11,582 nt of DNA from JBGPJM01 sp041485385 (lineage in GTDB: Bacteria; Planctomycetota; Phycisphaerae; Phycisphaerales; UBA1924): NCBI GenBank assembly GCA_041485385.1, contig JBGPJM010000157.1:1-11582 (forward strand), in the 5' to 3' direction. The notes below the pieces were generated by a model that saw only the letters and a program-made list of their open reading frames with translations, had not been told where the DNA came from and did not search any database. Positions 6,557 through 11,582 of this stretch are shown piece by piece. The number at the start of each line of letters is the position of its first letter. The stretch's first letter is position 1. A program made the position numbers and the translations under genes.

Positions 6557-7264
6557 CTAGTTCCAGTTGCACCCCTTCGGGGTCTCCATCTTCTTCTGGG
6601 GGGCCGCACGCTCGATCAGGCGGGAGAGCGAGGTCAGCTCGCGTTCGACGATGCGGCTGCGCTGGGTCGCGTCGGGGGCGGCCAGCAGCCTGTACCGCAC
6701 CTCCGGGTCGGTAATGAACGAGAGGGCGACCAGCTCGAGGATCGCGCTGGTCGGGATCTTCGTGTTGTTCACGTGCTCGAGCACCGCGTTGGAGTCGCGC
6801 AGCTCGGTGAGCGGGCCGTCGGTGAGCAGGTCGCTCAGTCGCGTCCGGAAGCCACCCAGCATCGACTCGTCCACCGGCTCCAGCCCGATCGGGTCCAGCA
6901 TCGCCTGGCGGTAGGGGACATCCTCCGCCGGGGGCAGCTCCTGCAGGATCCTCGCGCGGCACACCCCCTGCAGCGCGACGTTGAAGCGCCCGTCCGGAAG
7001 CCGCTGGTGCTGGATGATCTGGCCGATGCACACGATCGGCCGCAGCGCCGGGCGCCCCATCGCCTCTTCGACCGTCGCCGGCTGCTCGTGCACCGCCATG
7101 GCGATCTGCCCCGCGCTGTCGAGCACGTCGGAGATCATCTGGCGGTAGCGGTCCTCGAAGATATACATGGGCAAAATGCCGTGCGGCATGAGCACAGCCG
7201 AGTTGAGCGGGAACACCGGGATCGGCCGCCCGAAGTTCACTCGGATAACGGATTCCTCGGACAT
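6557..7264 (-). CDS. Stand-alone Lon N-terminal (substrate-binding) domain protein
   Basis: This 235-residue protein consists of a Lon protease N-terminal domain alone: a PUA-like beta part at about 13-110 (IPVFPLNSAVLMPHGILPM, YIFEDRYRQMI, IGQIIQHQRLPDGRFNVAL, GVCRARIL) and a helical part at about 125-222 (LLTDGPLTELRDSNAVLEHV, RSRIVERELTSLSRLIERA). There is no AAA+ ATPase or Ser/Lys peptidase domain, so it is not a protease. Free-standing versions are common in bacteria and are thought to bind unfolded or specific proteins, but their role is poorly known. ATG 7264 is chosen because the domain begins within 15 residues of it; the frame is open upstream, but that DNA belongs to the divergent VOC gene. 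No Shine-Dalgarno sequence precedes the ATG, and a TATACT box ends ten bases upstream, which suggests a very short or absent leader. Confidence 0.88.
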   Translation of the reverse strand: MSEESVIRVNFGRPIPVFPLNSAVLMPHGILPMYIFEDRYRQMISDVLDSAGQIAMAVHEQPATVEEAMGRPALRPIVCIGQIIQHQRLPDGRFNVALQGVCRARILQELPPAEDVPYRQAMLDPIGLEPVDESMLGGFRTRLSDLLTDGPLTELRDSNAVLEHVNNTKIPTSAILELVALSFITDPEVRYRLLAAPDATQRSRIVERELTSLSRLIERAAPQKKMETPKGCNWN

Positions 7265-7274
7265 GGTTGGTGAG

Positions 7275-7280
7275 AGTATA
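7275..7280 (-). promoter_or_regulatory. Candidate -10 box of the Lon-domain gene
   Basis: The minus strand reads TATACT (five of six matches to TATAAT) ten bases before the ATG at 7264. A start six to eight bases downstream would leave a leader of about four bases or fewer, matching the missing ribosome site. No clear -35 is visible. The rest of the 7265-7354 divergent spacer is GC-rich and must also hold the control of the VOC gene. Confidence 0.4.
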
Positions 7281-7354
7281 TCGCCGCGCCGGCGCCGATA
7301 GCTGATGCCGCCCGGGGTCCGGTACACTGGCGGGCGCACCTTGGAGGCCCAGAA

Positions 7355-7807
7355 ATGATCAACGGCGCCCACGTCATTCTGTACACCAAGGAGGCGGAGG
7401 CGACGCGTGCGTTCTTCCGCGATGTGCTCGGTCTGCCGTCGGTGGATGCCGGGCACGGGTGGAAGATCTTCGCCCTGCCGCCGGCCGAACTGGGGATTCA
7501 CCCCGATGAGGACGGCGGGCGGCACCAGCTGTACCTCATGTGCGACGACATCAACCAGACGGTGGCGGAGCTGAAGGCCAAGGGCGTCGAGTTCACCGGC
7601 CCCGTGAGCGACCGCGGCTGGGGTTTGCTCGCCTCGCTCAGCCTGCCGGGCGGGGGCGGCGAGCTGGGGCTCTACCAGCCCAAGCACCCGACGGCGATCG
7701 CCCTGGCGAGTAAGCCCCGGAGGGTGGCCGCGCCGGCGAAGCGACCCGCCGCCAGGAAGAAGACCAGGCGGAAGGGTGGGAAGGCTGCGCGGGCGAAGCG
7801 CCGGTAG
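7355..7807 (+). CDS. VOC-family (glyoxalase/bleomycin-resistance fold) protein with H1-like basic tail
   Basis: Residues 1-110 form one vicinal-oxygen-chelate domain made of two beta-alpha-beta-beta-beta modules. Visible markers are VILYTKEAEATRAFFRDVLG (7-26), WKIFALPPAELGIHP (36-50), HQLYLMCDDINQTVAEL (57-73), and LLASLSLPGGGGELGLYQP (91-109). His6, His57 and Glu103 stand at usual metal-ligand positions of this fold, so a metal-dependent enzyme is plausible; Glu45 or His49 could be the fourth. The substrate cannot be told: single-domain VOC proteins include glyoxalases, dioxygenases and drug-binding proteins. Residues 112-150 are a tail of Lys, Arg, Ala and Pro (AAPAKRPAARKKTRRK and on to AKRR), like bacterial histone-H1-like tails, suggesting nucleic-acid binding. 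GGAGG eight bases upstream supports ATG 7355. The gene is divergent from the Lon-domain gene. Confidence 0.88.
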   Translation: MINGAHVILYTKEAEATRAFFRDVLGLPSVDAGHGWKIFALPPAELGIHPDEDGGRHQLYLMCDDINQTVAELKAKGVEFTGPVSDRGWGLLASLSLPGGGGELGLYQPKHPTAIALASKPRRVAAPAKRPAARKKTRRKGGKAARAKRR

Positions 7808-8244
7808 CCCCACATCCCACATCCAAAATCCGACATCCCACATTCCGGGGAGGGCCCATCCTGCGCGCCCAAATCGGGTAATACCATGCGATTTGCGGCG
7901 GTTTTTGGGCACGTTCGCTAGACTAACCACGATGTTCCGCGAGGTGTGCGCGGGGCTGGAGAGGGCGGGGTCTGCGGAGCGAGTTGTCCGGATTCGATCG
8001 CGGCGGGATGGTGAATATTAGCCCCCGTTCATGGGGGGTATGCCGCGGTAGTCCATGATCTCGCCCCCGCCGCCCCGATCTTGAACTCGGCTGGGGTGCA
8101 CGTCCGCGCGACATGCTCGCCGGCCCTCCCGCCACGGGCTGGCATAGCGCGTCCGCTGGGTTACCTTTCTCCAGCGGGTCCACACCCTGCACACGAAGAC
8201 GGGGAGTTGGGGGGCGAGGTGGGGGGCGGCAAGAGGAGCCCACC
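7808..8244. other. 437-base non-coding stretch upstream of the dockerin protein gene
   Basis: No convincing gene is present on either strand. It begins with the 7-bp repeat array (7811-7845), passes through an AT-richer patch (7870-7930) and contains a short hairpin, CCCCC at 8022-8026 and GGGGG at 8033-8037 with a six-base loop and no T-run. The end holds the ribosome site of the dockerin protein gene (AGGAG, seven bases before ATG 8245). The promoter of that gene must lie in this stretch or beyond, but no hexamer pair at normal spacing stands out. Confidence 0.6.
7811..7845. repeat. Five 7-bp tandem repeats, consensus CACATCC
   Basis: Five heptamers follow in exact register: CACATCC, CACATCC, AAAATCC, GACATCC, CACATTC. 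The array starts three bases after the stop of the VOC gene. The phase is kept although the units have diverged, so it is a true tandem array rather than chance low complexity. It shares its 7-bp period, but not its sequence, with the repeats at 2172-2253. Confidence 0.8.
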
Positions 8245-9042
8245 ATGCCACGCATCACAGCGTCTCTGGTTCTGTGCGTTCCCGCCATCCTCGGCGCGGC
8301 CGCCACCGACTGCCGCGCCCAGACCGAGTTCCACCGCCAGGACCCGATCTCCTCCCCCGGCGGGTACTCCTCGCAGGACGCGCGCAATCCCGGCGGCCTC
8401 GGCTGGTTCAGCGAGGTCGCCGACAACTTCACCGTGGACGCCGGCAACGTCGTCAACGAGGTCCGCTACTGGGGCGGCTACGTCACGCCCGTCGGCCAGG
8501 AGGGGCACACCACCGGCTTCACCATCCGGTTCTACGCGGACGACAACGGCATGCCGGGCGCGCGGCTCTTCGAGCAGGATGTCGCCGAGTTTCACGAGAC
8601 CCTCTACGCCACGGTCTTCGGCTTCGGCCAGTACTCGTACTCCACGTCGCTGGCGCCGGCGTTCACCGTCCCCTCGACCGGCCAGTACTGGGTCAGCGTC
8701 GTCGCGATCCTGGCCCGCGGCGGCGACGCCAACGAGCCGCAATGGGGCTGGACCCAGACCTTCACGCCCACCCCCCCGCCCTCCTACACGCGGTTCTTCA
8801 CCCCCACGTTCGAGCCGAACATCAACGGGGCCGACATGTCGTTCGTCGTCCTGGGCACGACCGGCGCCCCCTCCTGCCCGTGCGACTGGAACCACGGCGG
8901 CACGGTGAACAGCCAGGATTTCTTCGACTTCCTGACCTCGTTCTTCGCGGGCGATGCCGACTTCAACATGAACGGCATCACCAACAGCCAGGATTTCTTC
9001 GACTTCCTCTCCTGCTTCTTCGCGCCGCCGGCGGGGTGCTGA
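8245..9042 (+). CDS. Secreted GC-type dockerin-domain protein
   Basis: This 265-residue protein has a signal peptide (1-25, cleavage after CRA before QTEF). Residues 27-205 form an Asn/Gly/Tyr-rich beta domain with a run typical of exported sandwich folds (VADNFTVDAGNVVNEVRYWG, FTIRFYADDNG, TGQYWVSVVAI). After a short linker come two calcium-loop-like units, DWNHGGTVNSQD (214-225) and DFNMNGITNSQD (239-250), each followed by FFDFL, and the protein ends in Cys. Cys211, Cys213, Cys257 and Cys265 flank the module. This matches the GC-type dockerin module seen at the C-terminus of many exported Phycisphaerae proteins. AGGAG seven bases upstream fixes ATG 8245; longer starts in the same frame have no such site. 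The module probably anchors or sorts the protein at the cell surface; the role of the beta domain is unknown. Confidence 0.9.
   Translation: MPRITASLVLCVPAILGAAATDCRAQTEFHRQDPISSPGGYSSQDARNPGGLGWFSEVADNFTVDAGNVVNEVRYWGGYVTPVGQEGHTTGFTIRFYADDNGMPGARLFEQDVAEFHETLYATVFGFGQYSYSTSLAPAFTVPSTGQYWVSVVAILARGGDANEPQWGWTQTFTPTPPPSYTRFFTPTFEPNINGADMSFVVLGTTGAPSCPCDWNHGGTVNSQDFFDFLTSFFAGDADFNMNGITNSQDFFDFLSCFFAPPAGC
8908..9008 (+). repeat. 26-bp exact direct repeat inside the dockerin module
   Basis: Bases 8908-8933 and 8983-9008 are identical over 26 bases, offset by 75 bases (25 codons). Each encodes NSQDFFDF and the first two bases of the next Leu codon. Identity at all third positions suggests recent internal duplication or gene conversion, not only selection on the protein. 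Confidence 0.9.
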
Positions 9043-9074
9043 TCCGGCGGGCAGGAGGAACAGGGACCGTCAGC

Positions 9075-9293
9075 ATGCGGGCCTCCTCTCTGGACTGCCG
9101 GCGCGCCCGCGCCGGCCACTGCCCATCCTGCGGCTACGACCTCGCCGGCCTGAGCGCCGCCGGCCCGTGCCCCGAGTGCGGCGCCCTGTCGTCTGCCGCC
9201 ATCGCTCTCTCAATCGCGACCCCTGATTCAAACCTTCGACCACGGTCATTGACCGCTATTTCTTCGGCACCATCGCTTCGAACTTCGCCTTGA
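9075..9293 (+). CDS. Short zinc-ribbon ORF, possibly a gene remnant
   Basis: The 72-residue frame contains a four-Cys zinc ribbon, CPSCGYDLAGL with Cys16 and Cys19 and CPECG with Cys32 and Cys35. This ribbon is common at the N-terminus of planctomycete membrane proteins, where a hydrophobic domain normally follows. Here nothing like that follows: residues 38-72 show no pattern and the last 38 bases overlap the end of the opposite-strand lipoprotein gene. The ATG at 9075 has GGAGG 15 bases upstream, too far for a good ribosome site. It starts 32 bases after the dockerin gene's stop. It may be a real small protein, or the surviving front end of a larger gene cut off when the neighbouring metal-efflux genes arrived. 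I lean towards a remnant. Confidence 0.4.
   Translation: MRASSLDCRRARAGHCPSCGYDLAGLSAAGPCPECGALSSAAIALSIATPDSNLRPRSLTAISSAPSLRTSP
9097..9116. other. Perfect GC hairpin downstream of the dockerin protein gene
   Basis: GCCGGCGC (9097-9104) and GCGCCGGC (9109-9116) form a perfect 8-bp stem with a GCCC loop, 54 bases after the dockerin gene's stop. There is no T-run, so it is not a classical terminator, but it could stop 3' degradation or pause transcription. It also falls within the Arg/Ala codons at the front of the zinc-ribbon ORF. Confidence 0.4.
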
Positions 9294-9567
9294 GGGTCGG
9301 GTCGCACTGGACGCACTGCGATTCGGGCACGTTGTGCTCCTTGCACCAGTCTCCCTTTTGCTTGAACTCGGCGATCAGGTTGGGATGACACTTGGTGCAC
9401 ACAGACTCGGGAACACCGTGCTCGGCGCACCAGTCGGGCTCGTCGGCCCTGGCGGTGGTCTTGGCGGTCTTGCCGTCGGAGGTCGGCGGCTTCTTGGAGT
9501 CGCACGAGGCCAGGGTGAGCGCGGCGACGAGGGGGAGGGTCAGCAACAGGGCGACAGGGTTCTTCAT
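9256..9567 (-). CDS. Small lipoprotein with two Cys/His repeats, coupled to the metal efflux pump
   Basis: This 103-residue protein has a clean lipoprotein signal (MKNPVALLL at the start, lipobox LASC with Cys22) and a Lys/Thr/Ser-rich linker. Two 28-residue-spaced units follow: W46-C-A-E-H-G-V-P-E-S-V-C-T-K-C60-H-P...F68 and W74-C-K-E-H-N-V-P-E-S-Q-C-V-Q-C88-D-P...F96. Each unit offers three Cys (47, 57, 60 and 75, 85, 88) and a His (50, 78), a plausible soft-metal site. From memory, the same WCxEHGVPESxCxxC motif occurs in front of some heavy-metal RND adaptor proteins; here it is a separate protein. The gene starts 27 bases after the RND pump gene on the same strand, so they very likely share a transcript. 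ATG 9567 is chosen because GGAG lies seven bases before it; the ATG at 9573 is only one base from that site. A periplasmic metal-binding or donor role is inference. Confidence 0.85.
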   Translation of the reverse strand: MKNPVALLLTLPLVAALTLASCDSKKPPTSDGKTAKTTARADEPDWCAEHGVPESVCTKCHPNLIAEFKQKGDWCKEHNVPESQCVQCDPTLKAKFEAMVPKK

Positions 9568-9594
9568 CGGCATACTCCGAAAGAGGACCAGGGT

Positions 9595-11582
9595 CTACGC
9601 GGACACGGTGTCGCGCGATGAAGCGCCCGGCCGGCCGTCCTCGCCGGCAAGCCCGGGCACAGTCTGGGAATGAACGTCGATTGAACCGTGGTTGCCGTCG
9701 GACTCGGCGGCCGATCCGCCGCGCGGCTCGAACCACGGGTACAGCACGGGGAGGATGAGCATCGTCAGGAGGGTGCTGGAGAGCACGCCCCCGATGACGA
9801 CCGTGGCCAGCGGGCGCTGCACCTCCGCGCCCATGCCCGTCGCTATCGCCATGGGCACAAAGCCAAGGGCCGCGACGCTCGCCGTCATCAGCACCGGGCG
9901 CAGGCGGATGAGGCTCCCTTGGACGACGGCATCGTGGCACGACAGGCCCGTCCGCTGCCGAAGTTGGCGGATGAAGGTCACCATCACCAGCCCATTGAGC
10001 ACCGCGACCCCCGACAAGGCAATGAAACCGATGCCGGCCGAGATCGAAAACGGCAGGCCGCGGAGCCACAGGGACGCGACGCCGCCCACGCCGGCGAAGG
10101 GAACACCGGTGAATACCAGTGCCGCCAGGGCGGTCGACCGGAAGGACAGGTACAGGAGAAGAAAGATCAACAGGAGGGCGACCGGGACCACGATCGCCAA
10201 ACGCGTCTGAGCCCGCCGCATGTTCTCGAACTGGCCGCCCCACTCCAGGCGATAGCGCCCCGGCGGGAGTTCGACGGCGGCGGCGACGGCCTTCTGCGCC
10301 TCGGCGACGAAGGACCCAACGTCGCGGCCGCGGACGTTGGCCTGGATCGTCGTCCGCCGCTGGCCCCACTCGCGCGTGATGGTGGAGGGACCCTCGGTCT
10401 CGACGATGGACGCCAGGCGCGACAGCGGGAGGCGCTCGCCCCCGGGCGCGGGGACCATGATCGAGCCGATGCTCGCGGGGGTCTGGCGCAAGCGGTCGGG
10501 CAGGCGGACCACCAGCGGGAACCGCAGCTGCCCCTCCACCACGTCCCCGACCTCCAGCGTGCCGATCGATTCCACGATGTCGAGCACGGCCCGGGCCGGA
10601 ATGCCGTAGCGGGCGATGGCGTCCGAGTTGACCCTGATCTGAAGCACGGGCTGGCCGGTGAGCTGCTCGCTGCTCACGTCCGATGCGCCCTGGATGCCCT
10701 CGATGGCCTTGGCGATCTCCCGCGACTTGGCGGTCAGGATGTCGAAGTCATCGCCGTAGAGCTTGATCGCCACATCGCCGCGCACCCCGGCGATCAACTC
10801 GTTCATCCGCATCTCGATGGGCTGCGTGAACGCCACCCGTTGGCCCGGGTATTCGCGGAGAAGGCGGTCGAAGGCCTCGACCAGCTGGGCCTGCGACGCC
10901 GCCCGCTTCCACTGCTGGCGGGGCTTGAGGGTGATGAAGACGTCCATGAGCTCGGGGCCCATCGGGTCGGTGGCGACCTCGGCCGTGCCCATGCGCGTCC
11001 AGACATGCTCCACCTCGTCGGGGAACGCGGCGAGGATGACCTTTTCCAGTTGCGTGTTGTACTTGACAGACTCGTCCAGGTCGGTGCCCGCCAGGCGCAC
11101 CGTGTTCTCGACCAGCGACCCCTCCAGCAGGCGGGGAACGAACTCCGTGCCCAGACCGCGGGCCAACAGAGCGGCCAGGGCCAGCAGCGCCATCGCCAGA
11201 CCGAGCACGGCGAGACGCTGCCGCATCGCCACCCGCAGCACCGGCGCGTACACGGCACGGGCCGCGCGGATCACCAGCGGGTCGCGCTCCGAGACCTTCC
11301 GCGGCAGGAACAGGCTTCCGAGCACAGGCATCAGGGTGAGCGACAGCACGAGCGAGCCGACCAGCGCGAAGACGAACGTGAAGGCCATCGGCCGGAAGAG
11401 CTTCCCCTCCACCCCTTCGAGCGTGAGGATGGGCAGGAACACGATGATGATGATGACCTGGCCGAACATCGCCGGTTTCAGGACCTCCACGGCGGCGTCG
11501 CGGATAACCTCCGGGCGCGACCGGCGGCGGCCCGCGGCCGCCCCGGATTCGTGCGCGAGGTGGCGCATGCAGTTCTCGATCA
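9595..11582 (-). CDS. czcA: CzcA-type heavy-metal efflux RND pump subunit (N-terminal part outside window)
   Basis: The window holds the last 662 codons of a roughly 1,040-residue inner-membrane RND pump of the heavy-metal (HME) class, which exports metal ions from the periplasm or cytoplasm using the proton gradient. The visible part begins at IENCMRHL, the end of transmembrane helix 4, whose proton-relay acids are off the edge. It continues with TM5-6, TM7 (AVLGLAMALLALAALLARG), the second periplasmic domain, and TM8-12 ending at PVLYPWF. The segments GTAEVATDPMGPELMDVFI, NELIAGVRGDVAIKLYGDD and ARYGIPARAV resemble CzcA-class pumps. Positions that hold the Met ligands of CusA appear to be Glu and Ile, which argues against Cu/Ag and for divalent cations such as Zn, Co, Cd or Ni; this alignment is from memory. 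A 40-residue hydrophilic C-terminal tail follows. The Cys/His lipoprotein gene is directly downstream. Confidence 0.92.
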   Translation of the reverse strand, partial: IENCMRHLAHESGAAAGRRRSRPEVIRDAAVEVLKPAMFGQVIIIIVFLPILTLEGVEGKLFRPMAFTFVFALVGSLVLSLTLMPVLGSLFLPRKVSERDPLVIRAARAVYAPVLRVAMRQRLAVLGLAMALLALAALLARGLGTEFVPRLLEGSLVENTVRLAGTDLDESVKYNTQLEKVILAAFPDEVEHVWTRMGTAEVATDPMGPELMDVFITLKPRQQWKRAASQAQLVEAFDRLLREYPGQRVAFTQPIEMRMNELIAGVRGDVAIKLYGDDFDILTAKSREIAKAIEGIQGASDVSSEQLTGQPVLQIRVNSDAIARYGIPARAVLDIVESIGTLEVGDVVEGQLRFPLVVRLPDRLRQTPASIGSIMVPAPGGERLPLSRLASIVETEGPSTITREWGQRRTTIQANVRGRDVGSFVAEAQKAVAAAVELPPGRYRLEWGGQFENMRRAQTRLAIVVPVALLLIFLLLYLSFRSTALAALVFTGVPFAGVGGVASLWLRGLPFSISAGIGFIALSGVAVLNGLVMVTFIRQLRQRTGLSCHDAVVQGSLIRLRPVLMTASVAALGFVPMAIATGMGAEVQRPLATVVIGGVLSSTLLTMLILPVLYPWFEPRGGSAAESDGNHGSIDVHSQTVPGLAGEDGRPGASSRDTVSA

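Noticed and set aside
6467..7273. Plus-strand open frame opposite the Lon-domain gene
   Set aside because: The minus-strand frame shows a clear Lon N-terminal domain; the plus frame has none.
7265..7930. Upstream extension of the Lon-domain frame
   Set aside because: This part is antisense to the VOC gene and its WDVG-like peptide is just the translated heptamer repeat.
7932..8021. 29-codon plus-strand ORF in the gene-free stretch
   Set aside because: No ribosome site, no recognisable sequence and too short to support.
9134..10369. 411-codon minus-strand frame overlapping the pump and lipoprotein genes
   Set aside because: The pump and lipoprotein frames have clear motifs; this one is Arg/Pro-rich without domain features.

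Overview
This GC-rich window looks like chromosomal DNA from a planctomycete, most likely class Phycisphaerae. Two marks support that: a secreted protein ending in the GC-type dockerin module common in that group (8245-9042), and a short zinc ribbon of the CPxCGYDLxGL...CPECG type (9075-9293) that usually sits at the front of planctomycete membrane proteins. The placement rests on recalled family knowledge, not on a search. No rRNA, tRNA, insertion sequence, CRISPR array or phage gene was seen.

Layout. 1-1650 (minus, runs off the left edge): a secreted WxxGxW-repeat protein with a Tyr-rich middle and a C-terminal tail of ten Pro/Lys/Asp decapeptides. 1918-2659 (minus): an iron-sulfur pair, ISC-type [2Fe-2S] ferredoxin followed by IscX, without the rest of the isc operon. 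2842-4352 (plus): a family-2 glycosyltransferase overlapping by ATGA with a membrane protein carrying a lipid-A-disaccharide-synthase N-terminal domain, probably acting on lipid-linked sugars at the inner membrane. 4430-5916 (plus): two unrecognised proteins, also joined by an ATGA overlap. 5918-6328 (minus): a glycine-zipper lipoprotein with a Tyr-rich tail, ending one base from the convergent gene. 6557-7264 (minus) and 7355-7807 (plus): a divergent pair, a stand-alone Lon N-terminal-domain protein and a VOC (glyoxalase-fold) protein with a histone-H1-like basic tail. 7808-8244: non-coding, with a heptamer repeat array. 8245-9042 (plus): the secreted dockerin protein. 9075-9293 (plus): the zinc-ribbon ORF, possibly a gene remnant. 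9256-11582 (minus, runs off the right edge): the C-terminal part of a CzcA-type heavy-metal RND pump, followed after 27 bases by a small lipoprotein with two Cys/His repeats, probably a periplasmic metal-binding partner.

The window is a string of short, mostly unrelated transcription units with a strong cell-envelope bias. The most interesting points are the pump-coupled Cys/His lipoprotein, 7-bp tandem repeats in two separate intergenic regions (one an inverted pair between fdx and iscX), the H1-like tail on the VOC protein, the unknown ATGA-coupled pair, and two genes whose -10-like boxes lie so close to the start codon that leaderless transcripts are likely. I do not see convincing evidence of a complete new multi-gene system.
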